The notes under the pieces were generated by a model. That model made no database searches. It was not told the DNA's origin and saw only the letters and a program-made list of their open reading frames with translations. The position numbers were made by a program, and so were the translations under genes. This document shows positions 12,301-23,938 of a DNA stretch of 64,000 nucleotides, piece after piece. Position 1 is the stretch's first letter, and each line of letters opens with the position of its first letter. This DNA is from Xiphydria camelus (taxonomy: Eukaryota > Arthropoda > Insecta > Hymenoptera > Xiphydriidae), in assembly GCA_963678675.1 (NCBI GenBank), contig OY783195.1, forward strand, positions 28,569,385-28,633,384, given 5' to 3'.

Positions 12301-14421
12301 AACGAAATAATACGAACGATCGAAATGCTCATTTTCAGCACGACTTAAGAAACACGGATCTATGATCCGATTCACCCTGTGATCCGATTAGTCTTGCTCT
12401 ACCCTAACTGCAGAAAAGAAAGAAGCACACCGAGCGTAACTTGGTTAAAATATAACAAAAATCCTGGAGATCACAACCAAATCGTTTGGCGAAGTATGGA
12501 TCCCCCATCTGTTTAGTTAAATTAACCATTTTCTGATTAAAATATCTAAACACGTAGTAAGAATTACTAAACACACATACATAGTCGGAATAACCAAACA
12601 TTCGGTTCGACTTACCAGTATTTTAACCAGAATAACTAAATTCGTTTAACCAGATGCGTTTCATCGTTTTAACCAAGTTATTTTTCTCAGTGCAGAAAGA
12701 GAGAGGATTTCAACAAAATGTCAGACCTGAGTTCATCGCAGCAAGAGCAACGAAATTCTTCGCGAATATACATAGATATATATCCACGATATATTCGCAA
12801 CGATGAGAATCGAATACCCGGACCGCAGGAGTGGGTCGGAAAAAACTGGTAGAAATGTCAGAAAGGACTTAAATGTTAGACCACCATCGACCGTACGGTC
12901 CTCGAAGCGTTGTTTAAATACCACGAGTACCGCGGTGACGCGCTTGTTTTCAACATTTCACTCGCTTCCACACGCCGACGAAAGAAAGGCCTCGAGCCGA
13001 TCGCGTCACTCGATTTTTTCTCCCCGGGCCGAGCATATTCCTTTTCGCTCTTTTTCTCCCGGCCGTACCAGCGAGAGACACGCGCGTCGAAGGTTCTCGC
13101 CGTGGCGAGAATTCGAAATTCGTGGTGCAGTGGTCGCGGCGCCGCGAGGTAGAACGTCGAGGTCCACTCCTCCGCGCGTGCACACGCGGCGTGCATTCTC
13201 TCTGCGCCGCGCTTTGGGTCAGCCGCGGTGCACGAGTGCATTCGCGTCACGCCGAAGGGACGGACGAAACTCGCGGCCGTGGCGCGCGTTTTATGTAGAT
13301 TTCCCTCACAGACGAATGAACGGCGCACGGGGTAAAATGACGACGTCTCAATGGACATTTAGTATCACTAAGGAATTTGTACGCATCGATCGACCGATTA
13401 CTTCTTTCTAATTATCTTATCCCCCTATCGAGACTGGAGAAAGGCGTTCTCCATCTCTTCATCGTCGAAAGGCGCCTCTTCATCGTCGAGGACTCGTTTA
13501 TCGCGCGGCCTTTCCACGGGGTCCGGCCCACCGCGGGAGAGGTCCTTCACCCGCTCCGTCCGCGGCACAAAGGACTCGGCAGAAGGTCGCCTCCCGCATT
13601 CCGTTCCAAATCTGGAAAGGCTTGAGGGGTACCAGAGGACGAGACGCGGGGTGAACGCCACTGGTTCAGCGTCGTATTCGCGAGCAATTGGTACATTCTA
13701 AACTATATATGAGGCTAAACTTACTCCCCAGGGAGAAGAACTTGAATTACTATTACTGTTACCTCATTATCTATGGGCTCTTCGTTTATATTTGTATAAT
13801 ACTTTGTCGAAGATTACATTTTTATCTGCAATAAAGTTTTACATCGATGTAGGCCAACATTTCATAAATGAGATAATTGCGATTGGAGCTTCTTTCCTGG
13901 CGAGTAAATTTAGCCTCACATGCACCGTGAGAAATAATTGCTAGTGCCGAAAAATGTTTTCTCCGATCGAAAATATGATATAATTCCAGGATCAAACCAT
14001 GATTTTCGTCGTACAAAAAGTATTATAATTGATAGACTCGAATAATTGTATTTTTCGCGCAGGAAAAATGTCTTGTACCAAAACGTAGGTATTTTTAAGT
14101 CAAAAATATATGAGATCCTTTTTAAGAATCTGTATTTTTTTTTAATTTTTAACAACGTATATTCTTTATTCGACAAACGTTTTTCTTGACACTAGCAATC
14201 ATTTTATCAGTATGGTACTGAATTGATTCCGTTCCCGTTGAGATTGTCACTTTCCGAAAAATCGAGAAATGTCACTTCTTCGAGGAGAGCTTCGAGTATT
14301 CATCCACCTCCCGAAACTTGTATCGAGACGCGAAGGATTAGGTAAAGAGTAGGTGATAAGAATATCGAGACAAAGTAAACTTACCATAGAGCGCTAGTGC
14401 AAGCCATCTCCTCTCTCGCAT
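385..14421 (-). CDS. Secreted CPAP1-type chitin-binding protein with a long RD/RS-rich tail (7 coding exons)
   Basis: Exons in transcription order are 14421-14385, 9495-9368, 7635-7420, 4654-3975, 3789-3587, 3003-2820 and 2281-385. All introns are GT-AG and the phases close exactly, giving 1,114 residues. The start lies in a strong context (GCCACCATG) just after an acceptor (TTTGTTACAG), so a 5' non-coding exon lies further upstream. Residues 1-24 form a signal peptide ending near AVSGA. One CBM14 domain has cysteines at about 111, 126, 132, 142, 155 and 163 (spacing 14-5-9-12-7). From about residue 195 the protein is low complexity: a Thr run, DYYDDEYYDEE, then RD/RE arrays, Ser runs and a twice-repeated RRPSIYDRTTTEA. 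The tail ends in QDYTGY. Family knowledge: one CBM14 behind a signal peptide defines the CPAP1 cuticle proteins, which bind chitin in the apical extracellular matrix. The basic tail resembles SR proteins, but the signal peptide argues for secretion. The exact ortholog is not recognised. Confidence 0.88.
6494..7013. mobile_element. MITE family F copy 1, split by a family G insertion
   Basis: The left part carries the GTGGGGGAATGCAGAT motif followed by ACTTCGACTAATAAC. The right part carries its counterpart TTCTGCATTTCCCCACC. Between them lies a family G element (6574-6880). Other F copies run through without this insert. Confidence 0.6.
6574..6880. mobile_element. MITE family G copy 1 (inside family F)
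   Basis: It shares with the copies at 7685, 15640 and 61122 the internal order GTGACGTC, CGCACTTATGCCGAGCAACG, GTGCGAGCGAGATAG and GACGTAGC. Boundaries are approximate. Confidence 0.6.
7685..8215. mobile_element. MITE family G copy 2, split by a family H insertion
   Basis: The two G halves (7685-7816 and 8045-8215) align with the uninterrupted copy at 15640. The break falls between ATTTCTCT and ATGACGTCG, where a family H element sits. Confidence 0.6.
7817..8044. mobile_element. MITE family H copy 1 (inside family G)
   Basis: It has palindromic arms: AGTTTATTTGTAGTTGA at the left, and the counterpart ACATTTATCAACTACAATTAAACT near the right end in inverted form. Both sides abut GTAC, a possible duplicated target. 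Confidence 0.6.
8829..9312. mobile_element. MITE family A copy 1, split by a family D insertion
   Basis: It begins CACTGAGAAAAAATATCC and ends CCAAGTTATTTTTCTCAG. The internal block TTTGGTGAAATATGGATC is shared with copies at 12430, 19615 and 58155. A family D palindrome interrupts it near the right end. Confidence 0.7.
9047..9256. mobile_element. MITE family D copy 1 (inside family A)
   Basis: A near-perfect palindrome of about 210 bp with ends TGAGGCTAAACTTA and TAGCCTCA. The central part encodes nothing. Confidence 0.7.
9893..10552. mobile_element. MITE family B copy 1, host of a second element
   Basis: Ends are GTACTGAGAAAAAATTGGTT and CCAAATGTTGTTCTCAGTAC. The inside carries repeated GAATTATTTCAAG blocks and a separate 261-bp element at 10112-10372. 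Confidence 0.6.
10112..10372. mobile_element. 261-bp element with 35-bp inverted ends and TAA flanks
   Basis: The left end TTGTAGCATGTGGAAGTA and the right end, read in reverse, agree over about 35 bases except for a two-base insertion. Both sides are flanked by TAA, a plausible target duplication. It is inserted in family B. No transposase frame is present. Confidence 0.65.
12012..12403. mobile_element. MITE family I copy 1
   Basis: A long palindrome whose arms contain ATCATAGATCTATATTTCTT and, inverted, AAGAAACACGGATCTATGAT, with AATTGTTCGTATTACTT and its inverted counterpart inside. Related copies are at 41692 and 45000. Confidence 0.65.
12430..12692. mobile_element. MITE family A copy 2
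   Basis: It begins CACCGAGCGTAACTTGG and ends AAGTTATTTTTCTCAGTG, with the shared block CCCCCATCTGTTTAGTTA inside. Confidence 0.65.
13425..13611 (-). CDS. Possible orphan terminal exon with an acidic tail
   Basis: After a candidate acceptor (GCCTTTCCAG) a frame of 62 codons runs to a TAG at 13427-13425. Its end reads DKRVLDDEEAPFDDEEMENA, where GACGATGAAGAG occurs twice in frame. The codon choice looks protein-like. It lies inside intron 1 of the long CBM14 gene on the same strand, so it could be an alternative exon, a nested gene or chance. No start, partner exon or known domain was found. Confidence 0.18.
13707..13922. mobile_element. MITE family D copy 2
   Basis: A palindrome with ends ATATGAGGCTAAACTTACTC and AGTAAATTTAGCCTCACAT. 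It directly abuts a family E element. Confidence 0.7.
13923..14210. mobile_element. MITE family E copy 1
   Basis: Ends AAATAATTGCTAGTGCCGA and TTGACACTAGCAATCATTTT are inverted counterparts. The interior shares GATATAATTCCAG with the copy at 42597. Confidence 0.65.
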
Positions 14422-15499
14422 GGTGGCTCTTCTGTAACAAAGAAAATCGGCACGCGTCACTGAACAGTCCCGTCTGCCAATTTGTCAACTATCGTTACTC
14501 CGATCGTTCGCGAAGCGGAAATCGCTATTTACCAAGGACCTGACGAAATCCTCCAATTTTTCTCGCACACCCCGATCGAACTCGGGTGGTAAACACCCAC
14601 CGCACCCGTTACACGAGGCCCGCTCGACATTTTTACGAGCTTATACCTCGCGATAAAGTTCCGTTTACTCGGAAAGGCGGACCGTTGAGCCCGGCGTCAT
14701 TACCAGAGAACCAAACGTAACGATCGACCCGACAGTAAACCATCGAAGCCGCAATCGTCGCGAGGAAGTTATGTACATCCGCGATAATAACAATCATTTC
14801 GCGCCATTCGACACGATGAGAGCCGCGACAGTCGAATCGATTATCTCCCGACCCACGCCGATTGCATCGACCGCGTTCGATCGGTTCCGATCGGCTCCTC
14901 GTTATCGGGCGATTTCTCTCTCCGCTGGACGGGGCAAAAACGCGATAAAGCGCTATCCGCGCGACTCCTCGCGTCCGCGAAAGAAACGCCGACGAAAGTG
15001 CGCGATCGATTTCGCGCGAAAGGCACCTCCTCCTCCTCCTCCTCCAGAGCGCGCGACGTTTGCATAACGACGACGATTATTATTGTACGCGAGAGTGTCG
15101 TGACGACACCGTGCGCGCCCGCCGCTATCGATATAGAAAAGAACCGCGCTAGCCGCGGGTCGAAACGGGGGAAAGTTCCCTCCCCCTTTGCCGCCCACCG
15201 TGTAGACCGGTTTCCCAATTCGGCCCGCATATAAACACGTACGCGCGGCGTACATGATAATCGCGCGCTTCTGTAACAATATCGGGCGCGCGCGCGCGCG
15301 ATATTCCGGCGACACGTTGGGCCTGGTCATGGTCCCCGCTGTGGTTCTCTCTCTCGTCATCGCGAAAAGTCATCCCCCGCTCGAGCGAGGCGCGCCGCGC
15401 GATCTCGATGATCGGTGTGAACGATCGCGATGAGGTTGTGATTTTTCCTCGATTTCGAAAAAATCTTCGGATTATCGCGGTACCAAGCCCAGGAAAAAT

Positions 15500-15900
15500 C
15501 AAGTAGTTTGTCTGATTACTTGGCCTGATAATTGTCTGTTTCCTTTAAATAGCCGTTGATCGTTATAATCAAATTTACCAGTCGAAGTAATCGATTTTGC
15601 ATTCCCCCACCCGTAAACGGCGATTTAATTCGGTCTTTTCATAAAAAAATATTCCTCTTTAAATTTAATTTGTAACCTGATATGTGTTCAATATCACACG
15701 AAAGAGAAGATATCCGGAAGAATAATTATTCGCAGAATTATAAATGCGTTTCTCTATTCGACTTTGTGACGTCATTGAAATACCAGAGAGAGAGACACAT
15801 TACCAGGCAACGAATGCGAGAGAGATAGACTTACAGCGCGATGACGCAGCTCCATTTTTAGGGTAAAAATGAAAAAGTAAAAGCTGCAGGATAAACGATT
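15500..15900. mobile_element. Family F fragment joined to family G copy 3
   Basis: The right half of an F element (TGCATTCCCCCACCCG near 15600) runs straight into a full G element from about 15640. The G part contains TGACGTCA at 15767-15774. Confidence 0.55.
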
Positions 15901-17679
15901 TAGTCTGCAATACAACGATCTTGCAAACGATCTGCAATGCGAAAAAAATTATAGAAAAATCGAATCGAATGTAGCATTTTTTCTCAACGCAAAATCGAGG
16001 GGAATCGAAGAGACGACGCGAGAATCTCAGACATTTTTCGTCCACACCGATCTTCGACCGCGATCGAGGCGTGTATAACACGCGTTCGCACCACGCGGAC
16101 GAATTCGAAAGTATCTCTATACCGGGTGAATGCGAGGAACGTGTGCGCGCTCGCGGTATCTGTTATACCTGAGAGACACGCGCCCCTCTTTTACGGAGGC
16201 GTCGTTACTGGAGCATGGCCGGCGAGCACGGGCGAGCGCAGCGCGCAGCAGCGCGCCCGCCCGGGCATACGTACAGAAACGGATAGGAGAACTTTCTCTG
16301 TGCTGTCACCACCGTTGTCGACCATAATGCAAGGATAACGCGCGCGCGCGCGCGCGCTGGTTATATAAATGCGCGATCGCGTAATACCTGCACACGGGGG
16401 AGCCGAGACTGTGGCAGCACGGTTCGAGGATCGATCGATCGATGGCTAGCGCGCCGCTGCCGAGGAGAGGGAATGGTGCATCGCGAATGCATCGCGTCCT
16501 TCCGCGTGTCTGTCTTTTAGCTCGTAATCGCGATTTATGATTTAATCACGGGGTTACGCGTCAGACGCTGGTGTCTTTCGGACGCGGGATTGCGGCGTGC
16601 ACGGTGGTCGAATGAAGCGGTGAAAATCGGTAATCGGTAATCGGTAGTTACGATCGGTAGTTATGATCGGTAGTCTGCACTCGGTGCCGTTTAATTTACG
16701 CACTCCTGAAATCTCGCAACAAGGGAAGACGAAAGAGGCTCGTCGGTTGAAGTGGAAGAAGAAAAACGACCTTGCTCAACTATATTCGTAACCGGCGAGT
16801 CGCACAGCCCGGAGAACCCTTCCGCAGAGCCGAACGAAGTGCGTGGGAGTGCGCTCGCGCGGTTCCCACGGTGAAAGTAACCTTGCGCCGCTCGCGACAG
16901 TTTCGCTGAAATTCGACTGGCGATGATCTTCCGCGTCGCGAGGAGATATCGCCGCGGGCTGCATCGAGAAACTGCTGCGACCGCGAACGAATCGCTGTAA
17001 ATAGCCGATCGTTATTCAGACCTTGGAAATCCATCGAAACGCCCACTCGAAGCTTCCGCGTAGCGGTTCCGTTTTGATCGAAATGTCTTTTTAATTGAGA
17101 CAAATCTACGAGTAGAATTTAATCGACTCGTAGGATGGCCCAAGGCAAAAGAATCCGACCGCCCGCCTGATATATGTAGCGCGTGCAGTTGATCATTCAT
17201 TGCGGTGAATTTACGCACGCGTTAATTAGTCCCTCGCGCGCGCTCCAATTCGCAGACAATTACGACCGTCAACCTTCCGTAAAGGAGCGAAGAACTCGAC
17301 GCGGCGGTGGAGGTGGAGTCGCCCGCCGTTAACCGCGGAAAGGATCGCACGGAGGCGGGAGGGATGTTGCGCAAGCCTTCGCGGGGTAATCGCGGTGATG
17401 AGCACTCGAACCTGGCCGATGTTCTCAGACACCCTGGGAAATCCTCGACGCACGGCCAGGACGTAACGACGACGTCGGCTGTGGCTCGTGACGACGTGGT
17501 TGGGTGTGGGTGGATCGTATACGGGCGTGCAAGGACGTCGCGGTATTGAACTTTGTATGGATGTCGTCGTGGTGAACTGTTATACGGGCTGACGAGTGTA
17601 TTTAATGGGGTGGTTCGAAAGGGGGATGGATTCAGTGATACTTGGGGTTTAAATGACGATTTTTTTAGGCATTCCAAGG

Positions 17680-18021
17680 AAAAACTGGTATCGGTAAATT
17701 TCACTGCATACTGTTAAAAAAATTTCTATTTTGAATTCGCAAATTGCGTTGGAAACTTTTAACCAGTAGAATCGTGTGGTAAAATTACTAAAAATTTGAT
17801 GCGAAAACACAAATTTTATAAGAAATGTACAGGAAAATCACGATGAATATTGTAGAATCACAATAAGATATCGTAAAATCACAAAATCATGTATCGTAAA
17901 TTACAATTTACTAATTTCTAAGGAAAAATTATGCTCCAGCATAGTAGAAACATTCGAAAAGCCTTATGTGTACCATTTTTTTTTATTGTAAATACAGTAG
18001 AATTTACTGGTATCAGTTTTC
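17680..18021. mobile_element. MITE family K copy 1
   Basis: Ends AAACTGGTATCGGTAAATTT and AGAATTTACTGGTATCAGTT are inverted counterparts. It shares ATTGTAAATACAGT with the copies at 21260, 49653 and 59320. Confidence 0.6.
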
Positions 18022-18426
18022 CCGTTTTCCCATGAAGGATTAGGGAGGTGAGCCATCTTCCACAATTGATCGGTAACATATCTAACTAGAGAAATATTAT
18101 ACTTGACAGTACATTTCAGATTCGATTCACTGGTCGCATTCAAACGAGTCCGCATCCAGGGACACGTAATTACGATTTAAGCCTATGCGTACATTCTTAG
18201 AATACACATCCCTGGACGACGTTATATAATTAGCATGATCATCGGGTATGCCGATTTCATAACACGTGTAGGTACACAGCCAGATGCCTGTGCTCGCTTC
18301 CATACAGCTGTTACACACAGCCAGATGTAAGAGCTGTGCGAAGAATCTTTATTTACAGCGCGGTAAAAGTGCCGAGGCATTGCGTGTCCGTATCTGGCGC
18401 CACGAGAGTTAATAGTAGGCAGGCAA

Positions 18427-18453
18427 AGAGAAAGAGAGAGAGAGAGAGAGGAG
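18427..18453. repeat. (GA)n microsatellite
   Basis: A run of AG dinucleotides with few interruptions. Confidence 0.9.
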
Positions 18454-19614
18454 AAATAGAGTCGCTATCATCAGGAAAAGACTTTCGAGCGGTGTCGTTG
18501 GGTCGTCTCGCGTTACGTCAGATTACGACACGCGCGGAATAACGGTCACCTACGCCACCGCTAAAGGTCACCGGAAGTCGCGCCTACCGCGGACAGTTAC
18601 GCGATCGTCTCGCGCGCGCGCGCGCGCGCGTTGCAGGCGTGCCGATTTCCTTCGTTCGCCGCGCCGAGGGACGGGCTTATTTTCACGCGTTGATTTGATG
18701 AATTTTTTTGAGGGATAATTCGAGGTCCTTTGGCACCGCGACGACAAGATGTACAGCTTGCATCGTGGAAATTCGAGGGGTTGCGTTTCGCGTGAGGTAA
18801 CTCGCCGTGAAACGCGGAGGAGGGAGTGCGTGACGCGTATAAGTGTATATACACTGTTAAAAATGTTTGTAAAATTAAAACACTCTAATACACAAAAGTG
18901 TTGTAAAATTACAAATCGGAGAGTATTAAAAATTATTAATATAATTATCTCTTAAATTGAACGCAAGTGTTGTAATTTTCTCATAGATGCATAGATAATT
19001 TTCTTATTTTCTTATGTACATTTGTAGTAAATTTATAGTACTTTTTCGCTATGAATTTAAGAAACTAATTACATTAAATTTACAAACCATGACTTGTACG
19101 CGTTCAAGAGAAATTAGTTTGCTAAATTTACAACGAATCTTTTAAAACTTTAGTACAAATGTATATTATATTCGAGATACAAATGTAACATTTTTAATAC
19201 AGATTTTCGTACGATAAAAGCTTCTTACACATTTAATTTTACCATCGATATTTTGAACAGTGTACAGCGCGCGATAAAGGCGTGGCAGGTCGCAGGACTC
19301 GATAGCCTTCAAAAGAGCGAACCAGTCGGGCCCCGTAGGCAAGGACCGGCTTTCATTTCCTCGGGCCTGCCGGTTCGATCGAATACCACTGCCCGTTTTA
19401 TTCCTTTTTATACACTTCTCTTTCTCACTCTTTCTCTCGTTGCCTTATGTATACCTGTTGTTTATTTATACGCGATACCGAAACGATTATGTCGAACGAT
19501 ATCAGCATGCCCAGCAAAGGTCGATCGACGATTGAGACACAAAATACGACCGGGAGGGGCCGAGACTGATCTCGATGTGCATTGTCTACGCATCTCTCTT
19601 TCGAGAACTTTCTA

Positions 19615-19873
19615 CACCGAGAACAAAATTTGGTCAATTTAACTTTCAAAATCTTAGAGACGATGACGAAACTGTTTGGTGAAATATGAATTCTCCATCT
19701 GCTTGGTTAGACTGACGACTTTTTGGTTAGAATAACTGAATATTCGGTTAGAATAACAACATTTAATTAGAATAACTTGATATTTTGTTCAATTAACCAG
19801 AATTTCAGTTAGAATAACTAAACGCGTCTAACTAGATGCATTTTGTTATTTTAACCTAATTATTTTTCTCAGA
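19615..19873. mobile_element. MITE family A copy 3
   Basis: It begins CACCGAGAACAAAATTTGG and ends TAATTATTTTTCTCAGAG, with TA on both outer sides consistent with a TA target duplication. Confidence 0.65.
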
Positions 19874-21259
19874 GTAGCTTCGTCTTATCTTCGCTCGCAC
19901 GATGGGGCTACGGCTGACCGTGCAACGTCCTCAACAGCGCGAATTGGCGAACGAAATGTTCGCCGGGGCCAGGCGAGGTTAGACGGCGACGAAGCGATAG
20001 AGCGCTCGTTGGCATTTGCTCGACCGTAAGCGGATGTATATAGGTGTACTCGACGGTTATTATCAAATCTCGCGCGCGCCGGTAAAACGGCAAGTTAAGT
20101 GGGCATAACGCGCGAGCTTTGTCCCGTGAGCATCGAGGAAAGAGGCACGGTAGATGAAAACGCGACGGGGAGAGACTAGAGAGACGAACGAGCGCTTTAT
20201 CTCTTTTTTATTCGACATTTATTGCGCGTAATTCGAGGGACTACAACTCTCGTGGCAGTCGCCGATAGCGTTCGCAGGTAGACCAGACCCGCCGCGAGTA
20301 GATAAAACCCGCAATGGACCGCCGGGTGCTTCGCGGCTCCGCCAGTGGCAACGGCGCGGCGGAGAGACCACAGCCGGAGTGGATTCAGCCCCGCGACGGT
20401 CAGACGCGCCCGTGGCTCACGGGCATCTTTCACTGCGACTGGATACCAGTACCGTCCGACAAGGTCGGGCGCTCTTCGACGCGAGCAGATATGCGGCAGT
20501 GCGACGCGCGAATGTGGTGTATGTAAGAAAAAGCCCGGGGACGATCGGCTTCCTCGTGACGATGCGTCGTCACGATACGAGTGCAGTCTGCAGAAGCACA
20601 TCGAGCCGAGAAAGGTAGTTCCGTCGTATATTTAAGTGGTCATTAATTTTTTATTTTCCATTTTCTACTTGGGACGGTTGAAATTCAAACGAAATCCTTA
20701 TGCAAACATATTGGGAATCCCCGTCGCATTAGTGAAACGATCAGAATTTCCATTTTCAACGAATCGTCTTAATAACGCGGACTTTGCGACGGCGCATCCC
20801 GGACACTCCCCCCCTCCCCATTCGTCCGCCTTGCGAAAATGTAATGTACCGAGCCCACCGCTCCGCGTCACGGTCAGGCATAGAAAGCGCGGACGTCGGT
20901 GTCTCCGGTGTACGTGATAATGTCCGTATAGACGCGCGTAAGTGTGCTTATCTCTCGCCGGGGTTGGATAATTGCGGAGAGAATGGACACGGAGAGAGAG
21001 ACGTTCGCTTCGATTTTTGTCATCGGTGCGCGCGTCGCTAACCGTTCTCGCGTCGCGTGCAGCATGGGTGTGCGTCGCTCCGCAGGAGAATCGGGCGGAA
21101 TACGCGCGCGTTATACAATACGCAGTAGATCGGTCGGTTCAAGGCTCGGCACTGCACCGGGTGGATTTCCGTGTCAAGGCGGCACGCGCGGGATTGGTTC
21201 GATCGCACGGGCTTTCCAAAGCGGGCTATCTCGAGGAACCACGGCGCCTCGCTCTCTTC

Positions 21260-21502
21260 ACGGAAAGACTGATAACAGTACATTTTACCATGCTTGCAAT
21301 AAAAGAGGTGCACAAGGGTTTCCGGATGTTTTTATCGTGCCGGAGAACAAATTTCCTTAGAAACTGGTGAATCGTGATGTAAACCATCACGATTTAATGT
21401 TTCCAAAAGAAAGATTACTGTACCACACTGTAAAAGCATCCGAAAAACTCTTTCATTGTGTAATAAATACAGTACAATTTACTGGTATCAGTCATTCTTT
21501 TT
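21260..21502. mobile_element. MITE family K copy 2
   Basis: Ends GAAAGACTGATAACAGTACA and ACAATTTACTGGTATCAGTC, with a central hairpin around ATCGTGATGTAAACCATCAC. Confidence 0.65.
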
Positions 21503-21699
21503 GATATAATGCTTGTCAAACTAATATTGATTTATTGAACAAATTTGAAGGCAAGTTAAACCAGCGATTCTCGCGAGAAATATTAAATTAGAAATGAGCT
21601 TTTATGCATTGGCGTATATGCAGGCATAGGAAGGGAGATGCTTTATTTTCCTGTTTCCATGAATTATACAATGCTGCAGATGTGTGTCAGAGAAACTGT

Positions 21700-21724
21700 T
21701 ATATATATATATATATATATATAT
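21700..21724. repeat. (TA)n microsatellite
   Basis: Uninterrupted TA dinucleotides for 25 bases. Confidence 0.95.
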
Positions 21725-22841
21725 TTCTGAAAGGGTTCAAAAATTTAACATTAAAAAATAAAAGGACCTTTTCGATCAATTGAACGAGAAAACATAAATT
21801 AAATTTTTAATAAATCTCGAGAATCTCGCTAATAAAGTATGACCGCCATGAATCCTATTCTGACTTAAAGAATGGAAGAATGATGTTGAAAATATTTTAT
21901 TTCTTTAAGTCGATCAGTATGTTATCAGTTATAATTGTTATGAATAAAGAAATATGTGTTACTTAACTAATTTAATCAAGCCCTTCTTATACAACCACCA
22001 AATATGATCCTACATGATAGAACTACCCTAATATCATTCGGAAATTCCTTTAGAGCGCAATGAGAAGCTAACAGATAATCGCGCAGGTGTTCTAGTCCCG
22101 TTGTACCCACTTTCGACCAGAATAACGCCTCGCGGTTCGGTAACAAAAGAAACGGAACTCAGCTCCCCGTCGAATTCTCATCGACCCGGGAAGAACAGCA
22201 CGATTCGCGAACCATTCTGAGAACGGCGAACGTGACCCGTCAAGGTGTGAAGCGATCGGTCGCATCTCCGCGCGAGCGAACGACCTAACGTCGTATCTCC
22301 GATTCTACCGTTAGGATCCAACTGTATCTTCGGATCCTGCAATTCCAGGACTTCGGGACACGTCTCGCCGTTGCGGGGGTCGATGCACCGACGCCGCGCC
22401 GTCTTGGACAGCCGCGGAGGGAAGTCTCTTTTTTTCGATCGCGAGTCTCCAGTCGATCGGCGTCCGCGTCGTCTCGTCGGCTAGGCCCGGCGCGGCTTAT
22501 TCGAGCGGAAAGAATGAGTTTTTAAGGGGCCGCGCGCGGTTGCACAACTATCGCGCGATTGCGACACGCCGGTCGTACGTGCGATATGTCGAGTTCGGCG
22601 GGGGATTCGAACGGAAGGCGAGGCCGAGGAATTGTTGTCGGGATGCGGAAGAGGTGAAAGACGCGGGCATGTCGATGGCGAATATTAGTCGTTTCGAGGA
22701 GTCCTCTTGTCTTTGGCGCCATTTACTTTTATAAATAATGTATTTATGAGGGATTCGGATGGATTTTACTTCATTGGTTTCGCGTACATCTATTTGCGCG
22801 GTTGCAAATTTTGTGTTGGAATCGGTACATTTTTATGTGTT

Positions 22842-23012
22842 AAAATCAACCGATTCTTCGTGATAATCGAATATTTTTATGATAAAATTAATATAAAGAA
22901 TGTTAAAATGAATACAAAGAATGTTAAATTAACACAAAGAATGTTAAAACGAATAGAAAAAATGTTAAAATGAATACAAGAATGTTAAATTACACGAAGA
23001 ATCGGTCGATTT
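22842..23012. repeat. 20-bp tandem array between inverted 20-bp arms
   Basis: AAAATCAACCGATTCTTCGT at the left is answered by ACGAAGAATCGGTCGATTT at the right. Between them AATGTTAAA recurs at 22899, 22920, 22940, 22961 and 22981, a period of 20-21 bases with alternating linkers. Confidence 0.75.
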
Positions 23013-23646
23013 CGATATAAAAAAATATGGGTGGATTGTGATCTCAACACAAAATTTTCACCCACACGCGCTCATGTGCAATTCTTCAGTTCAGCCGCAT
23101 CGACGCGCATAATTTTCGTAACCGGCGGAAAAGATTTCGCAACACGAAAACGATCCTTGCGAGGGAAAATTATTCTCGGAAGAGAACGCAAGCCGCAGAG
23201 GCATATACACGCCTCGAGTTTAATCGTCTGTGCGGATAAATGGTACTTATGCATCGACGCACGGAGAGAAAATAGAGCAGCGGCTATTCGATCGGGCCGG
23301 CGCGGCGCGCGCGCGCGACGTAACGAGGAAACACGCCTGAGAAAATTCACTCTCTCGCCGACGAGAAATTATCCTAGAATCGCGGCGGGAAGAAATGAAC
23401 GGTGTGAGGCGAGGATTTGTATCTGAACTCTTCTCTTCGAACGGAATGAATCTTATCGGTGGACTCCTAACTAAATCACTTCTCCGTGAGTCGTATACGG
23501 ATAATGAAAGTCATTTCAACGCGAATACATCCGCGGAGGAACGAGACGAAAAGAGACTAGTCATCGTGACTCGTGAGACTTTATAAGAAAATCCGATGGG
23601 ATGAAATTAACGGACCAAACGTAGACGGGCGGATACTATCGTCGCG

Positions 23647-23938
23647 TCACCCAGGTGATAAAGATCTGTATATATGGATTGTATATATATTTTGTATGTA
23701 AAACACATATATATAAATTTGGACTCATTAAATTTATATACGATTTCAATATAAATCATATACATATGTATAGTATTATTTATGGATTGTACAAAAATTA
23801 AAACATTTAAAATAGTACTATACATAAATCACAAATAGTTCGTATACGGTTTATATATAAATTAAAGGAGCCCAAATTTAAAAATGCTCTATATACAAAA
23901 TACATGTAATCCATATAGATCTTTTCCACCTGGGCAGA
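23647..23938. mobile_element. TA-rich MITE with CCCAGGTG ends
   Basis: CACCCAGGTGATAAAGATCT at the left is answered by AGATCTTTTCCACCTGGG at the right. The interior is an imperfect palindrome of TATATA and GGATTGTA blocks. It resembles the element at 53340. Confidence 0.6.

Larger units (their letters stand above)
9496..14384. other. Intron 1 of the long CBM14 gene
   Basis: A 4.9-kb intron between the two signal-peptide exons. It holds MITEs at 9893, 12012, 12430, 13707 and 13923, GC-rich blocks (10.56-11.0 and 12.8-13.64 kb), an AT-rich plain stretch at 11.04-11.6 kb, and the orphan exon candidate at 13425. Confidence 0.75.
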
